This document shows, piece by piece, positions 35,801 to 50,800 of a DNA stretch of 62,000 nt. The notes below the pieces were generated by a model. The model was given only the letters and a program-made list of their open reading frames with translations, did no database searches and was not told the DNA's origin. A program made the translations under genes and the position numbers. Numbering within the stretch: position 1 is the stretch's first letter; every line of letters starts with the position of its first letter. Source of the stretch: Branchiostoma floridae (Eukaryota > Chordata > Leptocardii > Amphioxiformes > Branchiostomatidae); contig NW_023365729.1 in assembly GCF_000003815.2 (NCBI RefSeq), positions 22,327 through 84,326 of the forward strand, read 5' to 3'.

Positions 35801-38800
35801 CTGACTGCAGTTGTTGCCAAACATGTTTCGCTTGGTTGAGAATTAAAAAAAAGATACTGTTGAACCATGTTAACTTGTTAGATAGAAATATTTCTCCACA
35901 AACTTTTCTGTGGTTTTGTAAGAATTGCCACCACAAGTCTTTCATTACTTTTATTCTACGATGATCTTTCCTGACGATGCCAGTAATTACGTAAAGTTGT
36001 TTATATTCATTGCAAATTTTTCTCCAGATAAGGGTAGAAAAGTCTTTTGTAGTGATTTATGTTCGCGTCTAAAGCAATTAAGTATTGTACATAGCTTTGC
36101 ATTGACATGATTTTTCAATAGCGAAGAAAAAACGCTGTGAACATTTCAAGATGTACAGTAGTGAGAAATTGAGTGGTGAGGCTAAGTAAGTAGTCGGTGA
36201 AATCCAATGAGGGAAGTAGTTATCCTAGAAGGTACACAGTCTAGAATAGAGGTCAGTCCAGAGGTCAACCAGTAGGAGTATTGATCAGAGTCCATGGCAG
36301 GGTCAACAGCTTGTTTGTGAATTTTGCAGCAGAGGATGTCTGTTTTTACATGCCATGCAGTTGGACATGAGATTGGAGATTTTTATCTAATGTCGTAACT
36401 GTTATTTAGAAATGAACAGCATACAGATTCAATAGGAAGAGAACATGCACTTAGGTAAATGTAAACCATCCTCAATGGATGCTGTCATACTGGTTGGGAA
36501 AAATTTCTCATGTATTTAAATTAATTTAAAAAAATTCTCATGTATTGTGTTACTATTGAAAGCAGAAAGTACCGCACACAAAAATGGAATAATCTAGTGA
36601 AAGTTAGATGTATTTAGACTGTTGTTTCAATATTGTATGCTATGAAACTACAAGTAGGGTCTGCGTGTGTCTGTTGTTTTTTAAGTCCTGACTACATGAA
36701 AAAAGTTTGGAAATGTCCATGGCCACATCATGCATTTGCTTGCAAATGTTGTGTTTCTATTCATATTTTAGGCCTCACGTGGCTACTTGTAAATTGATAT
36801 GGTTATTTTTTTTGGATTTCAGTTATTTTATATTTTTTGCTATTCAATTGGATGTTGTGTTGACTTCAGGTTTTGTAGATATATCTTGATCTTTTGAAGG
36901 GCTTTTCATAAACTTGTCAACCTCAAACTGTTTGCTTTTAGTCTGTAAGCAGGATTGCTAGAAAATAGAATTTTTATTTCTATATATGTATTTAGGAACT
37001 AGCCTTATCTTTATATATGTTGAAAATGGCAAAGAAAATCAGCATCATATGATGGTCTGTATATAGGAACAGTGAGTGGGTGGCCAGGCTATGATTATGG
37101 AGGTCAGAGGTTAAAGTTCAGCCTGCTGCCAGCCTCTCAGGTGACCTATATGTACTGCAGCCATTTTCAGCCATTTTGGCCTACCGCTCCGGCCATGTTG
37201 AATGGTGATAGTTTATACCCTTATTTGCCTTCTAACAGCCACGAAGGTTAGTCAGTGTTCTGAATCTAATATTTATGAGGTATTTTGTACATATTTGAGG
37301 TGCTTTCATGTCTGTGCTTTTCAAATTGCAGGATATTTTCTTTCATTTCTAAAAGTCAAAATGCCTGCCTGGGGCCCCAAGCTCCATAGGCTTGCATTGA
37401 TGGCATGTTGCCAAGTTTGGAAATAGCTCTGTCTAGCTGGGCCCCCGAGCTGTTTTTTCTGCGTGTTGTGTCGTAGAACGGCAGTCAAACTATAAAAACG
37501 GCAACCATGGTCCAATTTGTACGGTTTTTCTCCCCTCCATGTGTGTGTATTAGCACAACAGGGTAATCAGTGGGACACTAAAACAACAGAAGTAGCGGCA
37601 TCAACAGTAACTGTTTTTGCCTTGCCCCCTTTCTAGAATCAAGATGGAAAGAATTCAGCTACGTTTGAGAAGATAAACGCTGCCTACAGGGAACTGATAC
37701 CAGGTAAGGTTGACGTTATCATTGCTAATTTGCAACTGGTGCAATATTAGACCGTTGTAAACAAACTATGTGGATTGTTTGAAATGTGACGCTTGGGCCG
37801 GAAATTTGAACTCACCTAGGGCAGTGGGTGTGTGAACAGCAAAACGTCCAGCCAAAATAGCTGCCCTGTCTGGACACATCTTTTGTAACTGCCAGCTTAA
37901 CGAAGTGTTAATTTTTGATTGGCCAATCTTTTGTTGTAAAGTGGTTTGGGGAAGCTGGTGTTTGTTGTAGCTGTTATGGGTCTTTGGCAGATTAACAGTT
38001 TTGTATTGAATATAGCAAGGGGTGTGTCTCTGTCTGTATTTACATGCAAAATAAAGGTGTTGTAGGTAATGGCTTTTTATTAGAACCGTATGGAAAATAT
38101 GCTGTGTACATATACCCTCAAGACACAAGTTCATTTAGTCAGATTTTAACAAAGCTATTTAAAATTTTAAGGCAACTATATGTGTTCACTTTCCACAAGT
38201 TAAATGACTCTTTATTTCATTGCATGGTTGTTCATGTTTAGTGGGTATTATTGTGAAATTTCAATATTGAAACATATTAGGCTGATTAACTTATTCACAT
38301 ATGCTATCTGAGTTAATACCAATGAAACCACTTAATTTTCTTTGGGTTCTATATTCCTTGTCATTGCATGATTGTTAATAAACATGTAGTGTATGTTTCA
38401 ATTGCAAACCATAATCTTTGAGACAAAGCATGAAGGAAAAATTGTTAAAGTGCATCATAAATGAAGATAAACAGTAGGCAATAGTTTGATTATGGTAATT
38501 TCCCATGTAGTAACATTGGGCATTTAGGCTATGTTAGTAGTTGTTGTACACATTGCTGCATACATTTGCATATTTTATCCTTTTTCCAGTGAGTAATCTA
38601 CTGGTTATAGTTGATAACCAAGTTTGCTATCAGACATACATGTTGTGACTGAGAGTGCATATTCAATGAGCTACCTTCATTTGCATATTTGAAGACCTGT
38701 GCAGGTTTGCATACCTAATGATGTCTAGCAATGAATACAATGCATTACCAGGAATGCTAATTACTGTAGAACGGTTTGGTAATTTTGTAGAAGAACCCAT

Positions 38801-41800
38801 TTGATAGGTTTCTGGCCAATAAAATCACTAGGCAGGGTGGGGTCTATTGCAAGTCTGGAAAAATATCACCTGTAGGAATTTCCATGAATAATATATCACA
38901 TGGCTGGCATATTTCTACCAACCAGCTTTTTGTCATGTATACGATTGGCCTTTTAGTTCCACCATTGTTTTTGGATGCAGGGTTTTGTAACAAACCGAAG
39001 TTAAAGTGATTTTCTTAATGAAGAGAGTTCAGCTCTACTGAGAATCTATTTGGACAGCGAGAAAAAATTAGCACTTGGAGCTTGCTTTTGTCATTGGTAC
39101 ACTGTTTAATATATGTGTGTTACATGGAACATGAACAATATGCCAGCACTGTAATGTTATGCAAAATATAGATTGGACTAGTGCTCAACAACAACTCGTC
39201 AAAAAGCACATAAACAAATAACAATAGTATAAAGATATGGAACATCAAGACCGTATTTATGTATTCCATACAATTTCTGTGTTGACTTCTTAATTGTTGA
39301 CTGTATCTGAGTATATTCCTACTTTCTTTCAGATGAAGATGCAGAAAATGTAGATAGTGATCAGGTAGGCTGCATTTTCAAAACTTACTGGAATTGAAAA
39401 TAAAACAGAATACATTACTTCTGTATTTAGATGTAGATTACGAGATACATCAGAAAATCCTTCAGAGTAAGACAGTTTCAGTAGTGCTTGATGAAATTTT
39501 GATGACAAATCTAAGTAAGGAAGAAAATTACTGTGGGATTTGGTGTCTTGTCACAGGGCCAACCTGATTCACCACCACCACCTCCACTCTATTCTTCATT
39601 TAGAGATACAGTAGATCTTGAAATATTTCAGTGACGTTATGATACTAGTTTTCGCAGTGATGTCTCCACATATTCTGTATTCGTTCGTTCGTATGCCAAC
39701 AGCAAATTTGAACATGGAGAACACCAATTCTTTTTTACCTACCTTGTAATTAATTCCCAGCACAGTTAACTGAATATACTGCACTAACACATTCCCCCAT
39801 GTCTCATCTATACAGATCTTCTTCAACTTGCTGGAAGAGTTGCTGCTATCAGACTCTGAGGGTAAGTTGGTTTCCACATTAACTGATTAAGTATTATTCC
39901 TCTGGAATATCTGTCTACTACGTCATACCAATTCTACTCCCTAATTCTTTGAATGTGGTCTTGATTTTGTTTTGAAGATGGAGATATCAGGGGAAAGTTT
40001 CAATTAGCCATGAAATAAATTACAAGGGGAAAAGTTATCAGGTTTTTTGCTGATATTGGTGCACTGATTGTTATAACTCTAAGATGATCGATGCCCTGGA
40101 AAGCCTGCCATATCTTGATAGAAGGAGGTCTATCCTGACACTTAATGTGAAAACGGAATCAATATTTGCTTCTAAGTTGTGACTAGCTGCTGTGTACCTA
40201 AACCATTTTTTTGTACAGATAGGAGCAGTTAAGTACTGTTCTTAACCTGGATCTAAAAACCAATTATTTAGAAGTATGAATGTTGCTAGTGGTCTGTTTT
40301 TTAAGTGGTATGTTACCATCTTTTTATGACGATTTACATATTTTTATCTCAAATTTCAAAGCCAGATTTCCTAAATTTTAAGTGCTGAATTGTTCAAAAT
40401 GCCATCTTTGAAATGAGAACTACCTATCATAAGTGTTAAAAGATGGTATCCACTAAGGGTGGATACCGGTACAGAAAATTCAGGTCCAGGTCCGGTTCAG
40501 GTCCAAAGGATCAGATCCAGGTCCGGACCTGAACCTGGACCTGATGCAGTTTGACTCATACCAATGGTCCATTTCACTACAAAGAAATCTGTTTGGTGGA
40601 GTATTAGACTTACACTGGCGTTTTAAAATCATACAGCACTAAGTGCACCTGTACGATTGGCTGTAAAACTTGGTAGAAATTACTATAAACTCTGCTCTAT
40701 TTCACTCTTGTTATTTTCTCCCACTTGCAAGCACCAAAACGTGTGTATGCCTGATAAAATGGTCTGTTAATTTTGTAATCGGTCCAACATCCGGTCCACC
40801 TAGTTTTTCCAGGTCTGGTTTTTCTGGACCGGTCCAATAAGAAAAACCGGTTTTGTACCGGTACGCCATACCGATACCCAGCCCTAGTATCCACTGTAAT
40901 TTGGTATAGGATGTCCAAGTCATGTAAAGGAGCAGTGTTTGATAATTTCTTGGAATGATTCCATTCAGTCCAGACACCCTGTTAAGATATGACCTTTACC
41001 ACACTAAGGCCATGTCTAAGATCTAATGAAGGCACACCAGTGCCAATGTCTTGGTTTAAATGCAGTGCTCCTGAGTTTTTGCTGTAGGTGCACTGGTGCG
41101 CCTAGATATATCTGTAAGGTTATGTATGTAAGGGTACTGAATGTTCAGCATGTTCTTGAAGTTAGTTATAGAATTTGGATCACAATTTCTCTAAGCTTGA
41201 AGCTGTGTTGGCACTGCCTAAGGCCGACATTGTGTGCCTCACACTGACTTCCCCATTCCACCTGCAACTCTGGAAAAGAGTGCCCTTTCTCCAACTATGG
41301 ACAAGAACGCTCTTCCTCCTTTCTTGTTTTGATACCATTTTGCTTAAAATCGTATGTTGTGTAATGATTTTTCTGGGCACATGAATTTTCACATTAGATA
41401 TGCTAGTACACCTCAAGTCAAGATTCTAAAGATCAGGGTTGTACAAGTTTCCTCAAATTCACTTGTCCTATTGGGCAAGGACATGAAAAATTTACTTGCT
41501 GGCACCTTTGTATTTTCAAGAGCGAAAGTCTTTTTTTCTTTGGCTCTTTTCTTCTGTGTGAATCAAAATTTCACTCATAAAAAATCTTGCCCGTAGAACG
41601 CTCACTTGCCCAATCAGCACTTTCGTTTGCCCCAGGACAATCGGGCTAGTGGACTTGTCCAACCTTGGTAATTATGAAATAGTTGTCCCCTTCAGATTAT
41701 ATAGTATCCTTTATTGATTTTATGTTTTGAATCCAGCAGTCTTGTGACCTAAGGTTCAAAGTTAGACACCATGCAGTGTGTGCAGGGCTATTTTTGTGAC

Positions 41801-44800
41801 CAGACTGCAGTAGGCATATTAGAATATGACCTTGAGTAACCCTCATCTGGCATGCCGCATGGCTGTTCTATCATACTCCCCCTGGGAAATTGTGCAAGTT
41901 TGCTAGCCTCTACCAGGCTCCACAGCTCGATGGAATAATAGAAGAAATTAGCCAAACAAGACAGAAAACACGCCAGTTGAGGTAGATGGCCAAGGAATAC
42001 AGTTTGTGTTTCTTTAGGTTGTTTGCTGTCTTATTTGCCAATTTTTACTATTTTTCCAGCGACCTGTGGAGCCTGGTAGAGGCTACAAGTTTGCTAGCCA
42101 CCTTCGGTTTGTCATTACTTTTTGCAGAAAAAGATGAAAAAGAAATACAAGTGTGGTTATGGTTTTGTGATTGAACAGCTTACTATAAAGCTTGGAACTT
42201 CAATGGTGGTTCTTTTTCGCAGTTTTAACAGTAACCTATGCTTTGAACATTCAGAACACCTAGAATATGCATTTCTGCAACATATTACTGTACTACAGAC
42301 TTTTTTTTTATTTATTGAGATTGCAGACAATGAAAATTTAAGATTTATTGAAGATTCCTTCCTCCAACTATGAAATAAAAATACCACCAAAATTATATGA
42401 TTAATAAATGAATTGACACTTAACCTAACTGAAGAAGCCATGCATGGATATGTTATAAATATAATGCTGATATATATCGTTAAATGCTTACCTATGAAAT
42501 AATTATTTAAGGCCCCCTAACTGCTTTCGAAAGCACTTATATGATAAGCAGAACTTTGTTGCTTTCAACAGAACATGATGATAGATCTGCAAGAAAGTAA
42601 ATAAGGGAAAATGCTAATGGAAAAGTACAAAAGGGTACACATATTTAAGAACATTTCATATTCATGGTTTCTTAGGACATGTTGTATTTCTTTATAGTAC
42701 ATGTAACAGTTACTGTTGTACCAGACTAATATCATCCGTATTGGTATGTCTCACTACAGTGGGCAGAAAAACACTAAACAGAACATCTTGACTTAAATTA
42801 CTGTATCCTGTCTTGAATACATGTACATATACATGCTCAAACATTTATATATACTTGGGCAATAGAAATAAAATTTTTAGGTTGTAGTTGACATTGAGCT
42901 CTTGTCTACCACAGCTTAAGTATTTCCTTCTCCACTTTTAACCTCAGAATGACATTAAACTTTTAAAGGACAAAGCAAAACAATGGCAATGAAAATATCT
43001 GATCATTATTGGCTGCATTGTAAAATTTTAAGCTGATGTTTTCCAAATTCAGAATGAAAAGTCTCTATTTCCTTGGCTCAATTGTAAAATATGATATCAC
43101 TCTTGGGATTTCACTTCTTTGGGTAGTTTTCATGCTAGAAGTGTATGCCCTCATCTACAACAACCACCTCCCTTAGACTGTACCCTCTATAAAGATCTCA
43201 GCAGAACCTGAGGACTTTCTGTATCTTTGTAGTTCTTGAGACCATTTTCTACTGACGAACTCTAACTAATGGATGAATTTTCCCCTTGCTTCTCGTTGGA
43301 AGAGTTGTGGATTAACGAGTGGCAGCAACACTAACTACCCACAAACATCGGTCAGGTACGGTCCAGTTTGACACTACTACATGTCATTGTCCTGTGGTAT
43401 GGTGATTTTGTCCCGTAATTCTCAATTGAAATGTTTGTCGGGAAGTCTTCTGGTAGTAATCGTCCTCGAGTGTGTCTTTACAAAATGTAGCTCACTTCAG
43501 TGTTGAGTTAATCCTTGTTTTGCTCTTGGTGTACTTATTGGTGTTGTATTTGATCAAAAGTCAGTCCACATTGAACATGCTTGTGCTTTGTAATGAGCAC
43601 AGTCAGATAACGTCAGCACTCACAATTCCACCCTAAGACCGCCACATTCAAGAGAAATTATCAAGGCCTTCCCTAGAATGTCTTGAACACCTGTAAGTAT
43701 GCATACCTCAAGGATTGGGCAGATCATTGGATACTTTGAATACTTTATTTAGCCCATTAGCTTACTGATGCTGGATTAGATGATCTCCATAAATTCACTG
43801 TTTTTATGTGTGTGTTTTTTTTTAATGTGCCAGTCTTAGAGTACTGTACCTGCAGAATATTCGAGAGTTGGCCTTATGCCAGTTCTTGATATTATGTATA
43901 AGACATTTCAACCTGTATGTATATGTAAATGTGAAGCAAGTGTTGTAACACTACAATAGGCATATCTATGATAATGTGAGGGCCCAAAGTAGGTCTAATT
44001 AGTGTTGACATTAGCGTGTGAATGTTTGACATATTGTAGGTGTCATAATTACAGGTGTGTGGTGTTTGTGATAAACACAGGTATTTAGAAGGTGTCATAC
44101 CTGTTTGCCCCTTTGTTGTAGTCACAATACTGCCAAAAGACATTACTACATTCAATCAATATTGAAGCTCCATATAGCCCTTAGGTGAAAATAGTGTATT
44201 GATATCTTGGCCTTTGCTATACAACTGTTACTATTGATAAAGAGACAAGGCTGTCCAATACCCATCTAAAGGTTGACTATGACATGGTTGGGAATCGATA
44301 ACACATGTACATTTGTATACATGTACACCATGTATGTCTTTTGTATCTTGTATAAGACAGATTCAGAGTATAATTATGTACTTACACTAAAATCTTTTGT
44401 ATGGCCTCAATAACATTGCAGTTGAATGTCATATGTTACATATTTTATGAGCACTCCCAGCGAAAGAAGTGTGTGAACAAAAATGAAGAAAGTCATGTTT
44501 TGTAATAATCATACAATTGTTGGTTGACTTGTGCAGTTGATTACATGTAGGTTTTGTATGTGGGGTAGACATAAATTGATAGAAAGTGTTTTTCTCAGCT
44601 CCCTAACATTTTTAACATTATTGTTATTCATGGTACAACAGTAACTTTTCTAAATATGCAAGTTCTTTTATTTAAAAGAAATTTTCATCTTGTGACCATC
44701 ATAATCTATTGTTTACATTTAACACTTTACATTCATATCCTATACATACCAACTGAAAGTTTCCTTCAGATAGTCCAGATATGATATGAATATGATGGAA

Positions 44801-47800
44801 AGATTGCGACTTGTCCTTTGCTTCCGTCCTTTGACAGAATTTTTGCTGCTGGGGACGGACAAAAAATTGCCCTTTCCATCCCGTGACAAAAATTGGGATG
44901 TTAAGATTCTAATTTAACCAAGCTGAATCTATCAGCAAAATTTGCCCCTCAAAATAAAGGAAATAGCATTTCAGAGGGTCAAAATTTTCCCAGAGTATAC
45001 CACCAGACCCCTCTAGGATCGTCGTGCCTTTCACAGGATTTCCATTCAAAATCCAGGGGACAAAAAAAATTCAGGCTGGCTAGAACACTGCATATACATG
45101 TAAGAAAGTCATGGGAATGAATTGGAGACCTACATTATGCTGTGGGTGTCATGTGGGTTGTTGCAAGCGTATGCTGTAGGTCTCATGTTGGTTATTGTAA
45201 GTGTTATGTTTCTGACGCGGTGTGTGGTTTTGTGTTACTGCAGTGACAGACGTGTACAGCTGGTTCTGCCAGCCTAGTCCAGGGTTCTCTCCAGATGATA
45301 TGTACATAGATGATGTGGACGATGACGCCGCAGAGAGGGGTTTTGACACCTTCATGGATATCGTTCACGTAGGTAGTGGCATCGTTACTACACTTGCATG
45401 CAGCTCTGTAACATAGACCAGTAATGTAACCCTGTGTTGGCCAGGCGCTGTGGTTAGATGGATAATTGTGATTTAACATTTGTATAATCGTAAAGAAACA
45501 ATCTATAGTTTTTAGCTAGCAATCGTATTGCTTTAATGATAATTGTTTTTTTATAGTTGACTTTTGGAAAGAGCAAAAATTTAAGATTTCAAACGAAAGT
45601 GAGCAGTCGTTCATACATGTATGACATATTATGTATATATTTATTATAACTAGGAATAATGACTAATGTTGCAAATGTATTTCCAAATTTTGATAGATAT
45701 GGAGAAGCTGTAGTTTTAACTTTTTGCCAGTATTTTAAACTGTAGTGCAGAACATGAGACAAATTCCTACATATTTCATTATGGTGTGTGTAAACATTTA
45801 CGTCACTGGGGTCATCTATGTACTAAGTGACTAGAGGGGTATTTTCAATGTATTTTTTACTCATTGTTTCTTCTACAGAATCGTAGGCTGAACGGTAAAC
45901 AAGTTCCAGAAGGCTTCACAGATGAAAAGGCAAGGATTTTGAATAATATTTTCACATTAATCCTACATGTTTGTGGTAGTAACTGGACCAGGTGTAATTC
46001 CTTCCTCACAATCTTTTCATTTTGTGGGTTTAACTCAAACCTTGAATAATGTCAACATTTGTATTTTTGAACAATTTCGGTTATAAGGCAGTTTTTCATA
46101 ATGCAAATTTACACATGCTATGTTATGTATATTATGCATACAGTTGCCAGCTCTCTTTTACTGATGTCATCACTTTAAATTTTAGATGAAGTGTTTTGTC
46201 TTACACTGTTCTAGAAATTTTGCTTATTTTTCATAATTATTGCATTTCTTGATGTTAGATCAGGGCTCGAAATACCACCTGTATATGCAGGTTGGTGCAG
46301 GTAAAATTGGAGCTGTGCAGGTATTTCTGGTGTCTACCTGCACCTAACCTGCACTGGTCCATGTACTGGGTTTTATACATAAATGTTATATGATGTACTA
46401 GGTGTATGTTGATTGTTTTTAGCTGCATGGAATGCAATACCACCAGGTAAAGTATAAGAGAGAAAAAAATATCAATGGTTCTTTTGGCTTCCAGTTGTCT
46501 TATCTGAAAGACACCCTAGCAGAAGAGAAGGAAGCGCACAAGAGGGAGAACGCTAAAAGGCAGAACAGCAAGAAATCCAAAACTGTACTTCCAGTGCCTG
46601 TTGCAAAGGTACGGCCCAGTATCTAACAGTGTTGTATTCATGTATGTACATGTAAAAACTGGCATCAACTTCTTGTTAGATCTTGTTTGGAAAATGTACA
46701 TGAAATGTTTAATTTCTATAAATTTCATTCTGCTGAAAGGTTTGTTCGGGCCAGTAGGTTTTTCGGGGCAAGGGAATTTTGTTAAAACTTGTCCAATCCA
46801 GAAGGCTGTTCTAAAAAGTTATTTTGCCCTAGAAAGCAACACTGATATGTGTCACACTTTGGGTTCAAAGTGTCCTTTTTTGTTTTCCAGCCTAAACCAA
46901 AGTCAAAGAAGCAATTAAAAGCAGAACAAAGGAGGAGGGAGAAGGTGGGGTATTTTTTTTTTATCAAAATATTTTTAAAAGATAACATCTTCATGTTTTC
47001 CAGATAGATGTCTTGCCTTTGTTGAGATGTGCTGTTCCTGTAATGTTTCTAGACATAGACGTAAACAAGACAAAACCTGATATAAGTAGTACTCAGAGGT
47101 GATGATGTGAGTGCAAGGCAGACGGACATGCTCCAATTTTTGAGCAAATAAGAAGAGAACACACCCCTTACAGAGAGTGAAAACTTCAAAAGCAAAGAGA
47201 AAACAAGTAGCCTATATTTTAAGTCAATTCTTAATACTAGGTTTGATTGTGTTCTAGTTACGATTAGTTGCATTTGTCTTTTAGATGGGACATTAGGCTG
47301 TTGGTCATTTGTATAAACTCTGTCTAGGTTTAAGAACCCACCATACTTGAGAAGGGTAGGGTAACCCATTGTGCTTGGGTGTAAACGTTAGTCATGGCAA
47401 AACTGCATCGCACCATTAGCCAGTAGAAAAGGTTTCACACTTCTCCTCTGGCAGAGGATGACAGCTTAACTTTATGTCTGTTATGCCCTTGCAAAGCTCA
47501 GTTCAATGGTCGAAACTCAGTTCAATAGGAGAAACACACCCAACAGAAGAGGAGGTATATCCTCTGTGTGTATCTTCCCTTTTTCCCTAGTCAGAGGGGT
47601 CCTAATTTTTGCTTTGGAGGATGCATATCCGAAAGGTTTCCTTATCACCAATTACAGACTGCGATTCCAATGTGCTTCTCAGGTGTTTCGTGGTAATTAA
47701 TCGCTCCTAGGAGGAGAGCATAGCAGACAGCAGGCTGGCAGGTCCTTGTGTTTCTGTGGGTTGAGCAATTGGTCATGGATATTAGCTATGTTTTCCATTG

Positions 47801-50800
47801 GGTTTCACACGTGAATCCTTAAGTCATACCTTAGAATCACAATAGAAAACTGTCCCAGTATGTGTCTACTGTATGACTGAGCTTTGCGACTCACATGCTG
47901 TGGTTTCTGCATGCCTGCAGGAAATGGAGGAGATTGCCCATGACCTTAAGGAAAAGGCAAAAGAAGAGGAATTGAGAGCTGAAAAGAAAAAGCAAGTGAG
48001 TGATTAAGTACAGCCATATTGACAGACCAAAAAGCAGATCTTTGTTCTAGCAGTTTTGCAACCGATATGTTTAATTTGGATCTGTTTCTAATTCTATGCA
48101 CGTATGCATTATAAAAAGGTATGTAGACAATATACCAATATGCAATGCAGCTCTTTTTGATATGATTGATAGCTGGGCTGCTTACTTCTGTTTTCAATGA
48201 AAAAAAATAAAAGACATTCAAGGCTCTTATTAATGTTAAACAGAGAATAAGATTCTTAACACTGACTATATCTGATTGATGGTGACTGTAGTAGTGTAAA
48301 GATGTGAAGAGGATTTGTTTTTCCTTGCAGCAGGAACTTGAGAAACAGCAGCGTCTTGAAGAAGAATATATTAAAGCAGCTCAGGAAGAAAAAAAGCGAA
48401 AAGAAAAGTAAGACCACCATCTGCCTTCTCTGTCTTAAATCCTACTCTCATGTCTAATTGTTGTAGCATCTTCATTTTTCATCCAACACACCCTTCTCAT
48501 GCGGCTGCCATGATAGATAAAAAATGAGGTCAATGTGGCAAACATAAAGACTGTCCATCATAATTAGCTCTTCAACCAATGAAAGCATGGCAATTAAGAA
48601 AATGACCAATAAGAGAAAATTTGGCTGCATGTTCGTCAAACATTTGCATTATTATGTTTTTGTTTTGCATCTCTTAAGGGACTATGGGATCAGTCTACAC
48701 TGCTGCTACATTTTTCAGTGCATAATTCTAGTTATAATATTTATTTTTTGATCTCATGTAGTGAAAATTTGTGTGGTTTGGAGGAAAATTAAATGGGAGC
48801 TGGTTTTATAAATAACTTTTGCCTAATTGACCTGATTTTTCGATCGATCATGTCCACGGGCTGAGAAAGGTGTTTAGTGGAATTTTCGTTTACAAAACCA
48901 GTTTTGTTTTTTATATGGTGCTATCTTCCTCGTGGTTATAATTACACTTGCAGGTTGGTGGCACTGTAGCAAGAATCTGCCTCCTTGTTTATATCGCTTG
49001 TTTGTTGTTTATTTTCCCAGAGAGGCAGAAGAGCTTCGACTTCAGATGGAAGAGGAGGAGGAGCAGCGGCAGGAAGAGGAACGCCGCAAACGTGAAGAGA
49101 AGAAAAAGAAGCAGCAACAGCTAAAGGCCAAGGTACGGATTAGTGAGACTTTTGTGAGACTTCTTTTCATCTTCTTTCTGTTTATGATAACATGTTATCA
49201 AGACAAAACACCCTGCAGTTTATGTCCTGTATATTATTTCAAATGGACAAGGAATGAACCATAATCTCAAAACAGCAAACAATGGCAATCAAAATATTAT
49301 AGAGGAACGCGGACTACATGCTATTTAGTAATTATGTCAGCTATGATTTATTCTAAAAGTTTGTTTGCTATTTTGCTTTTTCTACAGGCACAGGAGCTGA
49401 AAGCCAAAGGTAAAGTCCTCTATTTCCTCTGTACTTAAATACCCAGACTTTATTCCATTTTCATCACCAGTTTTGGGTGTGTCTGTGTGTGTGTGTATGT
49501 TTCCAGATTTTTGTAGTCAGCATAAAACTCCAGAACCTCTGGATGCATTATTTTGTAATATTTGGTATGTGGGTAGATGTTGGGAAGGCAAAGGTACAAA
49601 GGTCATTTGTTGGCCCCCTGGTACGTGACCTTAGTACTACAGGACAACTTCTGTTTTTTCTATCCTTTGACCTTGATTTTCTGGTAACTGCTAGCTTGTG
49701 ATGTAAGAAAGAAGTTGTGTATGTTTGGGCCACCTAGCTTTCTTGTTACTTTGTATACACCTCATTCAAGCCGTTCACTTCCAACCTGTTGACTGTTGCT
49801 GGTTTGCAGAAGCTGAATCTGCCAAGTCTCAGCCATCCCAGGCCCAACCAGCCCAGCAGGCTGCCAAACGCCCCAGCTCCGCCCAGGGGCAGCAGCCGCC
49901 CCGCTACCCGAGGGAGGTCCCCCCTCGCTTCCAGCAGCAGGCCCAGAAACAGCAGCATCACAAGCAGAAGCAACAAGGGGGCCAGGGCAAGAAGCAGCAA
50001 GGTGGGAGGGTTGTGTTAATTGACAACTGTTATGGATGTTTTATGCTCCTTTGCATACACTAATTTGCATAAAGCTGTCTGTACATATGTAAATACTTAA
50101 CGTTTTGTGACCACATCTGAACTGTGAGCAGCGACACCTGTCCTGCAGTACAATGTGAACCAGTCAGAATTGTCCTGAAGAAGGTGACAGACGGTCAAGG
50201 AAACGTCGGTCAGAATAAAGTATTATTGGTTGTGTAAAAAAAGTCTCTTTATTCAGTGACATGCCAACCTGATGAAACTATTCACAGACAGCAAGGCGGG
50301 AGGTTTGAAAACAAACAGGCATCAGAAGTGTTTACAGATTGCAATGATAAACAACCTCACAGTTCTGAGTGGGTATGTGCTGTCATGATGCATTGTGGTC
50401 TAACATGAAAGTTTATGGCTCTTTTCTGTACATAGATGTGTTCACTGTTATTAAGATTCTAATTCTTCCAATCCCTGTCAACTCCTGTACACTACAGTTT
50501 ACCCAAAGAGTGCCTTTTGAGCCTGTTTTGCTTCCTGAAAATCCACTTAAAGCACCAAAACACAGCCAAGTGCTGGCTCTGTTTACCTTAATCTTTGATG
50601 CTACCTGCAGTCCCTTGATGCAAGATGCCTTAAAGTTAAACTCTCTGGTTCCAAAATTGGAATAGCAGGATGTCCAGAAACAGTTTGTATATTATTAGCA
50701 TTAAAACGTTTTCCCTTTTTACATGTCTACTATATGCCTAGTCCATGCATGCTTATGCATTTTGTATTTAATTTGTACACTTTTTGCGTAGATAAGTGTC

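Noticed and set aside
44790-45090. Possible additional MITE
   Set aside because: GGACAAAAA-type blocks recur but I could not find matching ends or a target duplication.
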